Source of the DNA: Sthenelais limicola
Taxonomy: Eukaryota > Annelida > Polychaeta > Phyllodocida > Sigalionidae
DNA: 64,000 bases
Direction of reading: 5' to 3'
Assembly: GCA_942159475.1 (NCBI GenBank)
Contig: OW804097.1
Span: 55,262,986 to 55,326,985 of the forward strand
The notes beneath the pieces were generated by a model. It was not told the origin of the DNA, did not search any database, and worked only from the letters and a program-made list of their open reading frames with translations. Numbering within the stretch: the first letter of the stretch is position 1; the number at the start of each line of letters is the position of its first letter. Below are positions 21,646 through 33,200 of this stretch, one piece after another. Position numbers and translations under genes: made by a program.

Positions 21646-23351
21646 TGTTTTTCGGGATCGCTGGACAGTCGTTCGATGTCGTCTTCCTGCTCGTTGGATT
21701 TCCCCTCCTCGTTTATAGATTGCAAGGCTGTGAATCTAGATCCACATGGGGTAGGTGTAATGCTGTCATCTTTGGATTTCTCTCTGCAATTTACCATTGT
21801 TTTCCTGGGAGATGGGCTGGTATAGCCGTCCTTGTCGACTACATCGTGAGCTGGCACAGGTTTGGCATTTTTGCATTTCAGTTCATGGAATTTATTAGTG
21901 GTCATAGCACGCTGTATTTCACCTCGTACATCCATGAGAATTCATCCAAACAAGTTATCACCCTTCCAGCATCCTTCGGCTAACTGCCAGTGGCCTAAAT
22001 ACACGCCAGCCCCCCATTTTTTGCTTGGAGTGGCCTCTATCAATCGTACATCCCCAGTATTAGCCAAACGAACTGCCATATTCTCATCCTTGTAGAATTT
22101 ACACCGTATGATATCCTTCATGATATCAACTTCTCTCTCCCTCCATTCCTTAGATGGGTGGATTCTCTCTCCCAGAGCTTTAATGTCCCTTGGTTCTGTG
22201 TGTCCAAGGATTTCATTGGCGAGGCTGGGTTTGCACATGCGAGCTTTCTTATGTACATATGCTTGTTCGGAGCAGTTGAAAACCTGACCTTCATATTCCA
22301 CATGGCATCCGTAAAAGTTGCTCATATACGCGTGCTCACCTTGAAAGGCTATGCCGTCTTTCACCTCGACAACTTTAATGCATCCTGGTTGCAGTTCCTC
22401 GTCTAGACATTTTAGCTGCCTATGACCATAAATCACACCGTCTATAAGGACCCTGTCCCCCTTAGGCCTTGTTCTTAGTGCGTCTGCTCCTTTAGAAATG
22501 GCATTTGCCGCTAATAGTTTCATTAGGCTTCGCCTTTTCTTCATTTCTATCGTGCAAAAGTCATGGCAAAACATGTTATCAGCGTTAGGCCATTCAGATC
22601 TAGGGAACATTGTATGGTCTTTGAAGCTCTTCGTTCCTTCGGTAATGAATCGATCCCTCATCGATTTATGAAGTAATCTCACTACCAGGGGGGGTGCGGA
22701 TCTTCTGTCTACAGTCTGTGACTGCCAATAGGTGGTATCGATCACACCAACCCAAATCTTTGGTAGAAATATGGCCAGAATTTTAGTTGCTATTTCTACA
22801 GGATTCTCACTGTCGTATAACCCCCTATGGATGTTCTCAATTACTACGTGAGTGTCCTTCTGTTGTTGTTTTATAATATCAAGCTCGTCTTGTACTTTCT
22901 CTACCGCCTTCTGGTTATATACCGTATCGCTCTGAATAAATTCCAATTTTGTGTCAACGACGAATTTTCTCTCTCTCGATTCAGTAGTGTTGCTTGCCAT
23001 AGCTTCTTCGAGAGTCTTGATTCGATCAGACATCTGTTGTCTTGATTTGACTAATGCTTGCAATATGAGAGTCTTCTTCGAATCCTCAGCGATTAGATTC
23101 TGCAGTTCAACCTCCAGATCAAACTCAGGGATTTCACCATCGGACGAATCTGTGTCTGTCATATCTTCAGCATCTAATTCATCGAAGTCGTATTCCATTG
23201 ATACTGGTTTTTTGGCCGTCGAACCAAGGGGAGAAGGATTCTTACGTTTTTCACCACTAGTTTCTGCACCAGCTTCAGGAGATTTAATATCCATTTTGGT
23301 ATTTGGGTCGAGAACATTAATTTTCCTAGCCCAGCTTTTCAATACTTCCAT
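21636..23351 (-). pseudogene. LINE B ORF1: coiled coil, RRM/CTD-like nucleic-acid binding region and NADAR domain (one in-frame TGA)
   Basis: ORF1 spans 571 codons with a single in-frame TGA at 21942-21944. The reading resumes in the same frame with ILMDVRGEIQ, so one point mutation explains it. Residues 1-90 are Ser/Asp/Glu-rich with a basic patch. About 95-175 form a likely coiled coil (MSDRIKTLEEAMA, VEKVQDELDIIKQQQKD). About 175-315 resemble the RRM and C-terminal domain of L1-type ORF1 proteins (APPLVVRLLHKSMRDRFI, EMKKRRSLMKLLAANAISKG, VLIDGVIYGHRQL). About 330-485 form a NADAR (YbiA-like) domain: YMSNFYGCHVEYEGQ, CSEQAYVHKKARM, DIKALGERI, WREREVDIMKDIIRCKF, NTGDVRLIEATPSKKWGAG and GDNLFG. 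The tail (486-571) is polar. NADAR enzymes cleave ADP-ribose from guanine; a role in retrotransposition is my inference. Confidence 0.82.
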
Positions 23352-23722
23352 TCAGGCAATCAGCACTATTGTAGAGAGTTCAGTTCATATAGATACGATT
23401 CAGCCGTGAATGATCACCGGTGCTCGGTATGGCTTGTTTACCTTATGGACAGTGTTGTCAGGTGCGGACCGTAGGCTATAAATACCTCCAGCGGGTCTAG
23501 GATCCTCCTAATGTCGCTCACCAATCGTAAAAGTGTCCGATTTTCATAAAATAAATCATTTTGATCAAGTCCAGATCGGTCACAGGTGTTCCCAACACAA
23601 CAAGGTATCCTAGTATTCACAAATCAGATTATTTGATACGCCATGTACTTGTGCGAACTTGGGAGTTCAGAGTGACATGTTATGCACGTCTGCCAGGTTC
23701 AAATTTCCCGCAAATGTACTAA
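23352..23722 (-). other. Possible 5' UTR of LINE B and flank
   Basis: No gene is recognised. The 5' end of the LINE is not marked by any visible target duplication. Confidence 0.35.
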
Positions 23723-23840
23723 GTGTATTTCACACCAGAGGGCAACAAACAGGGGAGTGGTGGTATACCTACTACCATACTCGCTTGTTGTGTGTATTTC
23801 ACACCAGAGGGCAGCAGAGACGTGGTGATATACCTACTAC
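23723..23840 (+). repeat. Two direct copies of a ~50-bp unit
   Basis: GTGTATTTCACACCAGAGGG opens both copies (23723 and 23792) and TATACCTACTAC closes both (to 23775 and 23840). The spacing is 69 bp. Function unknown. Confidence 0.8.
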
Positions 23841-25540
23841 TAGCTTCACTATAGAATCGGTAAAAGCACCTCCCATTGCGTTTAGGGAATAGGGAACTAT
23901 ATCCGCCTCAACAATGAAAAACGTTCTCAGTTTTGCATTTCAGGATTAGAAATCAAAGGAATAAATCCAAGGTTTCGGTTTAAAAATTAGCAGAATTATA
24001 GAATTATAGTGCTTTCCAATTGCTGACCAATTGCTAAGCTAAGGGCCTCACACTATGCCTATTCAATGACATAATTAGAAATTATTTTATTGATAGGGTC
24101 TTCATGTTTTCCCAGTTTATTTATACTTTTGATACATGATTAAATCGTAGTGACACAAAGCTGTCCGAAGCAAACAGAAATATCTTGAAGCCTTTTTCCC
24201 ATTTTAATTTTGTTGTTGTCAATTTTAAATAATAAATAATATACCTAATAAATTTAGTAATTTACTAACTAGTAAGGGGATTGCTATAAGTATCCGCGAA
24301 AAGGATCTTTTATTCTCTTTAAAATGGCATGGAATAGTACGTTTAGATAATCTAGCATAGACAGTCCCCAATCCGCACATCCTATATACCATTTCCACTG
24401 TGTAGGAACTTATGAAAGTTAAGATAAAATGAAGCTGGACTTTAGAGTCCTAATCATTATCATGTACTGTACATTACAATGGCTGGTAGTAGGGATAGGT
24501 CACCTGACAGTATAACAGTATATGTGGCGGTGGTATCATGTGTGATATCCCTCCATGAATAGACAACAGACAGATGTACAATTAACATGTTCATAAACTT
24601 TTTATTTTTTTCTCCCATACAGGCATTTAACATTTTTTCCTCCCGTAGAGGCATTTTTTTTTTTAACATGTCTTCTAAGCCAACATTAATAAGTTGTAGG
24701 AGAAACATGCAATATCACCACTGATTTTGAACGGATACAAACATAACATAACAATAATTTATCATAGCAAATCGGTTTGTCTCTCCTGTGGCTATTAATA
24801 TCCTAGTAGACCACTCCCAAGACCTGCTCATGAGACGCTAGTGACTCCATTTCGGGCAGCACCTATTAAGTGGGTCAGATCTTCAGAAAATGTACAATTC
24901 GCCTTTACCAATCCTCTCCAGTAACCCACATTTAAGACAAAAATATGGAAAGGCATTTGTATCCATATAGATTCCCTCCTCAATTCGGAGATGTAGAGTG
25001 CAAGTTTGCAAAAAACCTTCGAAATGGTCATAGGAATTGCATACGAAATAGGAAATTTTTTTCCTAATCTGCATCGAAATAGGTCCCAACAGGTCCTACT
25101 CCTCATTTTGAAAACATTTTAGAACTTTCCCAATTCTCACCAATTTCACATCCAGTCCATTCTTAACTTGCATTTTGCTTCTGCAAACTTGCATTTTTCT
25201 TTTCCTACTTCTCTTCGATCTAGGCCCCACTTCGTCAGACTGACTGCCTACTTTGCAAGACATCATGCCAGTCTGCATTTCATCACTTCCCAGTTTGACA
25301 CACTTAGTGCTAACTTGCAATGCATCCAAATGTTTACACTCCTTTTTCCAGTCACAACAAACACTCATTACAATATTTAGCGCCGCCCATAGACTGAGCT
25401 GAGGCATCCCTGGGTTGTGCATGCACTTCCCAGGACGCCAGGCAGTTATATAACTTATAAGAAGACTTCAACAATGAAAGGCAATAAAACAATTTGTCTG
25501 GGAGTTGGGTGTTTAGGGAATGAATAGATGTGTAAGGTTT
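23841..25540. other. Stretch without recognised gene
   Basis: AT-rich sequence with scattered short ORFs lacking domain motifs. A lone relative of the 52-bp tandem unit (GAATTGCATACGAAATAGG) is at about 25034-25052. Confidence 0.4.
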
Positions 25541-25692
25541 ATACTTCACTCTAGCCATTGACATTGCATACGAAATGGGAAAAAAGTTTATCATACTTCA
25601 CTCTAGCCATTGAAATTGCATACGAAATGGGGAAAAGTTTATCATACTTCACTCTAGCCATTGACATTGCATACGAAATGGGGAAATGTTTA
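25541..25692 (+). repeat. Three tandem copies of a 51-52-bp unit
   Basis: ATACTTCACTCTAGCCATTG begins each copy at 25541, 25593 and 25644, and each contains TTGCATACGAAATGGG. Copies are nearly identical. Confidence 0.9.
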
Positions 25693-26679
25693 TTAGAGAG
25701 GGAGAGCAAGAGAGAGAGGGTGTTCCGTGGATCAACATCAACTGAAACTATTTTTCTGGTGTTCGCCCAAACAACCTTTTTAATAATTATAGAATTGAGA
25801 AAACAATATCTAGGCATACACACGGTATACCTAGGGTTGTAGACTAGTAGTTCAGAAACTTGTGAAATTAAAAAAAGTATTGTCAGTTTATCTATAGGAC
25901 AATGTATCACCGTCTATCGCTTGCTACCACGTCACGGGGGTCGAAATCCCCAAAGCATCGTCATTCTAGTCAAATTCTATTGTCAGTTGATTCTTAATCT
26001 TGGGGCAAGATACTCCCGCTACTCTGGACGTCCTCTTCAGGTATCTTGCGGATTTTCAGTTTTCAGGGTTCTCTCACGATTGGTTTTGTACGGAAAATAC
26101 ACACCCAAATGTATATTGTCGGCGATATTTCGGTATTTGATATGCAGGACGGGAGGATATTTCCCTAGATGAGTATATTTGAATCAAATTACGGCCGCTA
26201 CGCTGTCTTTTGTCTCCAAATTGACTATTGGACGAACTGAGTAGATAGCACTGTTTGGTTAGATAGGCTGCCGATCTCTACACAGTAGGCCCTACTGCTT
26301 AACCTGTAGCGATATAGCACTTGGTTTGGTCAGCCTGCGCCTGACTATGTTTGGTCAGCTCCAGCCTGACTAGAGGGGCCAGACTTGTATTAATGCTAAA
26401 TAGAAATGCCCCCTTATGGGCGGGGCTTAGGAGGCGTGGTCTATTTGTTTGTTTTGACTGGAATGAGAGGGTCCAGACTTGTATGAATGCTAAATAGAAA
26501 TGTTGTGGCCCAACGTGCAGGTTGCAGGTTGCAAGTTTGCATGCAGTGGTCCTAGTCTGCAGCAATGTAGTGCCAGTGTGTGCAGACTAGGGTGCTACTT
26601 CGAAAACTCAAATTGCAGATTGGGATGTGAAGAATGCAAGTTAGCAATAGCAGGACCTAATATGCTACTGTATCTATAT
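25693..26679. other. Stretch without recognised gene; short direct repeats
   Basis: A ~30-bp segment with CCAGACTTGTAT and GCTAAATAGAAATG occurs at about 26381 and 26473. Nothing coding is recognised. Confidence 0.4.
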
Positions 26680-27765
26680 CTAAAAAGTGAGCGTAAACGG
26701 CAAAACATCCAAATGGACACCAGTCACTAGCGGAGTTCCCCAAGGCTCGGTACTTGGACCCGTCTTATTCTGCCTATTTGTGAATGACTGTCCCAAGGTC
26801 ACAGACTGCAGCGTAGAGATGTATGCTGACGACACCAAGCTTCACTCTATCATTGACAACACATCCAACATACAACAGGACCTCAACAACATCCAGGACT
26901 GGGCATACAAGATGCAGATGCGCTTCCATCCTGACAAATGTAAAGTGCTACACCTAGGTTACAACAACCCAAATCACAGCTACACCATGTTGAATGGGAA
27001 GGAAGAACAGCAAGAATTGGAGACTACAACGGAAGAAAAAGATCTGGGGGTCACAGTAGATGATAGACTAACCTTTGCAACCCATGTACAGAACATTGTC
27101 CAGAAAGCTAACCGGGTACTAGGTGCCCTGCGGAGGACGTTCAACTTCATGGACCCAACCATGTTCCTACAACTCTACAAAAGTCTGGTGCGTCCCCACC
27201 TCGAATATGCATCCTGTGTATGGTCGCCAGCCTATAAATACCTCAGCGACATGATTGAGAATGTACGGTACAGCGCAGGGCCACCAAACTAGTACCACAA
27301 CTGCGTGAACTCCCCTACGAGGAACGACTCCGCCGACTCAACCTTCCAACGCTTCTTTACCGTAGAAGACGGGCTGATCTTATCCAGGCATTTAAGATAA
27401 TTAACAACATCGATCAGCTAAAACAAGACACGGACTGCAAGGTCTGCGAGTCTAGGCAGATGTTCGAGTTGTCCTATGCCAGGAATACTAGGGGCCACAA
27501 CAAAAAATTCAAGTCCAACATGCCGTTGGGCACCGCTCACGCTTCTTTGCGACAAGAGTGACACCTGCCTGGAACCAGCTAAGCCAGTTAGCCGTCAACT
27601 CCTCAACAGTACTACAGTTCAAAATAAATCTCAGCCGTTGCCCAACCGAAAAATCACTCCTATACATCCACTAAATTCTATACCGCCTAAACTAATTAAC
27701 CCGCGAAACCCACCATGCACACACACAAATTAACGTTTAGCGTCTCATTATCCTTAAGGGATATA
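26680..27765 (+). pseudogene. CR1-like LINE, 3' fragment (RT palm to 3' end)
   Basis: The plus strand encodes VTSGVPQGSVLGPVLFCLFV, then SVEMYADDTKL (catalytic YADD), MRFHPDKCKVLHLG, EKDLGVTVDDRLTF and SLVRPHLEYASCVWSPAY. A frameshift near 27265 moves to a frame continuing with RATKLVPQLRELPYEERLRR and, after another shift near 27530, TPAWNQLSQLAVNSSTVLQF. This is the classic CR1-type end of ORF2. Similarity starts abruptly at about 26680 (5' truncation). Confidence 0.88.
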
Positions 27766-28364
27766 TATTGACGGATACAGGTGAGATTACAGGTGAGGTG
27801 AGATACAAATGCCTTTCCATACAAAAATGCTCTAGGTTTCAAAAGTGACTAGCTACCAAGCCAAACACCAAGTCCCCAGTGCTGCCCTCTGTAGGTCCCG
27901 TGACGTCATCAGTTTCGGTGCACTTCGATTAGTCTGTAGGCCACACTTCGATAGGTGCTGGCCTCGGAGCGTACGTTTTTCACCTAAGGAGGGCCTTCAA
28001 TAGGTAAATGACATACCTATCTATCTGTTGCAAAATCCAGTTCTTATTAATGATTAAAAACGAGTTAATCATGTAATTTAAGTGTTTTGTGAAGTTGTCA
28101 ACCCTAGATTTCTGAGCAAATGATGTTTTTCCATGTGTAATTCATGTCGGAACTGACCACTCTCTGAGGCCGCCTGATCACACAGCAGCTGTGCGGGACC
28201 TGTCAGGGTAAGGTTCCGATGACAAAAGCCTGTCTCACTCGGCCTCTACTGAGCGCGATGTGCGTCCAGGGTCAATACTGCTTATCCTCTAAATGAGATG
28301 GGTGGTACGCTGATAGGGTTAGGGATAGGTGAGCTTGGATAGGTTGCCGCGCTAAGAGTCCCTA
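27766..28364. other. Spacer without recognised gene
   Basis: No coding or repeat structure recognised. Confidence 0.4.
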
Positions 28365-28787
28365 GGATAATTTAGACCCCCGTTAGGCGTTACGGCGACA
28401 GGGGGCTTCCAAATAAATCAAATTTACATATTAATATCATCAAGAAATTAATTGGAAAGTTGAAAATAATGATTTTTTAACCATACAATCATATTATTTC
28501 CGATTAATGTGTTTTCCCCAAAAAATACTGGCTGCATTTTTTTAAACAGTGGTTTTGATAGGCAAACCCTCGTTTTTATGTGTGGACACATAAATGAGCA
28601 TTTTCTTGGCCTCACAATAAAAAAAAAAAAAAAAAAAATATGTCGTAGGACACTTCCCCCTAGACGATTTTTCTCCCCTGGATCCGAAAATACCAACGAA
28701 AATAATCTCAGATTAATATTTTAGCCTCTGGAGGAGCTGTTGTAACACCCAAATTAAATGGCGCACTTTTGGTGGAATTGCTCATAT
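28365..28787 (+). repeat. Truncated copy of the GAGCAATTCCACC TIR element
   Basis: About 420 bp match, in inverted orientation, the segment 32859-33340. Shared blocks are GACAGGGGGCTTCCAAAT, AAGAAATTAATTGGA, ACTGGCTGCATTTTTT and the terminus GGTGGAATTGCTCATATA (ends 28787). The opposite end of the element is missing. An A run at 28618-28638 lies inside. Confidence 0.8.
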
Positions 28788-30278
28788 ATCAGTGGTCGAA
28801 AAAGGACAAAAATAGCATGTCCTACCAGGCAAGCTTCTGACAAAATCAGGTTGCCTATTTTGAGCATTAAAAGTCCTTAAATGTCAGTCTCCCTAGACTG
28901 GGAACCCTGTTGTTGTTACTTAAATAATAACAGCTTTTCAACAGTGTTTTGAAAATGTTGTATGTGCTTGCAATGTAGGCCTAGTCCTAACCGTTACTCT
29001 TCATTATTTCCTTAATGTAAAAATTGTGGAATTTCACTAGGCCACCAGAGCTTCTGGCGACCTTTTTGTTCCTTATTCATCACAGGGAAGATTGGTTGTG
29101 GCACAAGGAAAAAACACAGGGAATTTGAAAACAAAATTTGTGTGGTCACCCTGAATTCGGTATATTTTGCGTTTATTGAAAATTTATCTAGACTCGCTGA
29201 AGTTGTGGATTGGATGCAAATGGATGCAAAAAATCCAGGGAAATAAAACGTCAGCGCTCATAGGCCTCGCTGGTGGCCTTCGCCTAAAAGTGATCATAAA
29301 CACTCATGATTTCTTTCATTTCAATTAGAAATATCTATAATCTATAGGCCTAATGTCCATGCAGAGCCACATGTAAAACTGCTAAGAGCGTTTGATATTA
29401 CAATTTAGATAGGAGATTTTTTTTCATATGTGGGTAACCGAAATGTGGTCTCTCCGTTTGTGATGGACGACCTCAGACTCTGATCGTGACCATTGATTGA
29501 TTGTGGAAATGGTGACCTAACCGTGTTAGGGGGTGGAACATATGCAGTGCCTTTCCATCTGATGCTATACTGACCCAGACCGGGTCATTTCCTAGCTAGA
29601 AATGAACAGATCTGGTTTAGCTAGGGGTACTGCCTGGCACATGGGATGAAAGTGCAGATCGTGTTGCTGAGCTGCAGGAATAAGTTAAGCTTTAGGGTTT
29701 TGTATAATTCATTTTCTGAATTCTGGTGATCATACAAGTTGCCCAAGCCTCTTATATTTATGAGGTCTATATGTAAAGGGAGTTAACAGGGTTTGAACAT
29801 TCGCCTCCTATCCTTCTGACATGTTTTGCCTCACGATATTCATGACTCTGCTGAACTTTTTACTTTAAAGGCTTTGTACATGTGAACGGTCTATGTTAAA
29901 TCGCTCTTCAAACTATTTTGAAATACACACATCTTTGTAATACACTTTCATGTCATTCATTTATTAATACTGTCAGTATGAAGCCAATGCTTGTTTGTTG
30001 ACTTTGTGTATATATCGAGGCAAACGTTATTACACTGAACAAATTACCTCAAAATACTCAATTCTAATCCGCCTCCTTTGTAAAATCAACCAATATAATC
30101 CATACCAAAATTCGAGTATTCTATTAGCTGTGCCTTTATTGATTATTTTATTCATTTTTCCAGATCATTGATTGAGAAACAATTGGAGAAAACATCCCAA
30201 AACGTTAAAAGTACAGATATTCCTGACCAGAACCAACGCTATTATCACCTGGTATTGATCAATCACTTCCTTTAAATC
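28788..30278. other. Upstream region of the methyltransferase gene, nothing recognised
   Basis: The promoter and 5' UTR of the gene starting at 30279 should lie in the right part. I see no distinctive core promoter element. Confidence 0.35.
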
Positions 30279-33200
30279 ATGGCGGAAAGCAAGGCTAACG
30301 AAAAGCAAACAGGAGAAACTGCTGATGACTTCTCTGGAGATCTTTGTTCTCGTGTCTTTGATGCTTTTGCTATGGTTTCAATCGGTCTAGGCTCTAAACT
30401 TGGCCTTTTCGATGTCATGTCAAAATTCACCGAGCCAAAGACTTCCCAGGAGATTGCTGATGCGGCTGGATTCAAAGAGCGGTAACATTAATTAGATATC
30501 TAGGGTCACCTTAGGGCTCCAAGCCCGTGAATGCTGGCATATTATGTATTTACATCCAGAAAATTACCGCAGCAAGACATTTATTTGTGGGAAGTAAATT
30601 GGTTATATTTCACCAGAGCTGAACGCTTTTAGATTGTTTTTATATTTAAAAATAAAGGATCGTCCCATCCATCCCCCCGCCCATTTCTCTACCCCTCCTA
30701 CCTACAATATCCATTTGATTTAGTGTTAAATACCGAGCCTACACATCACCAACGTGCTGTGTAGGCTCCCACCCTATAAATAGCCTACATGTTGTGAACA
30801 AGCTAGCTGTGAGTGTGGGTGTTATGTAAGGGTGGCAGTGGCTAGTAAGGGTATAACTGTTGGGTGGTTGAAGCTATGTAAACATGGCAGGGCTGAGTGA
30901 CAGCATTTCTGTACCATGAACGCAGTAGTTTTTCCAGACAAAAGGGTAGCTAACTAAGTGAAGTTTCTCTCAGGCGAATTACAGGTTGCCACTTACATGG
31001 GATAACAACAAAAGTTAGGCTATAAGTAGGGGTCGTTTATATATGGGGAGTGGACGCTGATTGATAGGGCGACGGGAGGAATTTCGGATTGGGATTCCAC
31101 CCTCATAGAGGGCGGGTCGGTCGCGCCTCGTCAAGCATCCAAATGCGTATCATATGCCCTATTTATCTTTCTTGATCCTTGATGTATAGTTAATTCAGGT
31201 TGTACAAATAGAAGTGTTAACAGGGGGCAGCTTAATTGTGGTGTTGAGGTTCTGTCTAGTTTAGCGGCCTGGGGAGTCTCATTAATGATATGTCCAACTC
31301 TAAAATGGTTAGAAATAAATATACAGCATTTTAAATATACACAGTCTGATTCTTCAATGGTAGGTACGTTACACTGATATAACCCCAAGTAAAAAGTATA
31401 TACACTAGTCACTATATTTAGATAAATTATTCCTCTATATTATATATGTTCCACTCCCCCCCCCTCCCCCACACACACACACACTCAGCATATTTGGTGG
31501 GCACCAACGCTCATTCCCGAAGTTCCCTTAAAAACACCCCCTTATCTCCAGAAATACCATCCTTTCTAGGCGACTATGTATTTCCATTCGCACGGGCAAT
31601 ATACAATTCCTTATTAAATATATTTCACAAAAGAACTGAAGTATATCCTCTCAATGGATATTTAATACCTATGACATATAATAATTATGTAATAGACCTG
31701 TTGTGTACATGGAATAGACATGCTTATTTCTTATGTGTTCCTCGCTAGTCACCGATTGACCTTTTTGATTATAAAGCAGGCGGGCAAAGATTCGTGATTA
31801 TTATGTTCTATTATATTCATAATTTTATATTTTTAAGTTATAAATAATCTCTGAATCAGAGGAGTCCCTTCACTGGCAGGAGAGCCCCCTCGAAATTCTT
31901 TCATTCCGCAAGTTCTTGTGGTGACGTTTGGGTTTCACTCAGTATGCTTGCTATCTGGTAGAAAGTCAACAAATCTCAGATAGGTGTAGAGGTGAAAAGC
32001 TGTCACCAAAGCTTCCGAGAATGCAATAAAATGTTCTTTCAGAGAAGGCAACGGTTAGGGATGACCGTAGTCAAATGACACAAAATCTAGCCATGCAAAG
32101 GAGTGACAAATCACCAACCGATGTTTTACACATTGACATCTGACAGGGGTGGGAACATTTTTTCGAGCCTTAGTTTTGATAGCCTACAATCGGGCATACA
32201 TTGTCTAATGTCTAATTATAATTACTAAGTTATGGGTTGTTTTACACACCCCTTTTAAAAATATCTCTGGGCTAGTTAATAAAGTACCCCTTTTTCTGTT
32301 TATCTCCGGGTCCATCAGCAAAATGCACCCCTTTTTTTAGAATTCTCCGGCCGGAGATTGCTGGCCATAAAGAGCACGGGTGTGGTACATATCTACCTCT
32401 GAGTGTGTGTGTAGGGGCGGTGTTCCACTTAACCAGAATTTAATTGGAAAAAGTTTAGTTTCACGGTATGTTTAGCTAAGTAAACTAATATATGTACATT
32501 AAGTTGGAAATGTGCAGGGAAATTTCCACCATCAATTCAGGTAAACCTAGTTCAGGTTAAGTGAAGTAGCGTGTGTATAATATAACATGGTTCTTGTTCC
32601 TCATAGATACGTACGTGAGTGGTTAGGTACCATGGTGACTGGTCACATCATAAAGCTTGATGAGAGTGGGAAGAAGTATTACATACCAGAGCACCGCAAG
32701 TCCGTCCTTACAGAGCCAGATCAACCTGGAGTTTACTCCCAATGTCTCTTCAACATCATTCAATGTCAGCATGAGCTAGAGAAATGTTTCAAACGTGATG
32801 GCCCTCCAGGTAGATAGAAATAAATTACATATCACTTAGCAGATTGATACATATATATGAGCAATTCCACCCAAAGCGCAGCATTTGGGTTGAAAAACAA
32901 CAGCTCCTCCAGAGGCTAAAATATTTATCTGAGATTATTTTTGTTGGTATTTTCGGATCCAGGGGGAAAAAGTCGCCTAGGGGGAAGTAAACTACAACGT
33001 TTTTAAATTTTTTCTTAATCGTGAAGCCAAGAAAATGCTTATTTTTCTGCCAGCACCACACATGAAAAACGCAGGCTTTCCTATCAGAATCACTGTTTAA
33101 AAAATGCAGCCAGTATTTTTTTGGGAAAAACTTATACATATTCTCGATATGATGGGTTCTATATGCATAATGGGCCAGAGGGACAATGATTACTCTGAAA

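Larger units (their letters stand above)
20756..23351 (-). mobile_element. LINE B: NADAR-bearing ORF1 joined to the 3' end of ORF2 (internally deleted)
   Basis: On the minus strand the order is ORF1 (23351-21636), then directly at about 21645 the C-terminal part of an ORF2 (to 20950), a 3' UTR, an AATAAA (20819-20814) and a (TA)n tail at 20756-20812. The endonuclease and RT core are missing, so the copy lost about 2 kb between ORF1 and the ORF2 end. The 5' UTR may reach about 23400-23640. Confidence 0.8.

Noticed and set aside
25541..25692. Possible CRISPR-like array
   Set aside because: Units abut without unique spacers and only three copies exist; it is a plain tandem repeat in animal DNA.
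25551..25910. 119-codon minus-strand ORF with internal repeats
   Set aside because: The repeated peptide only reflects the 52-bp tandem DNA repeat.
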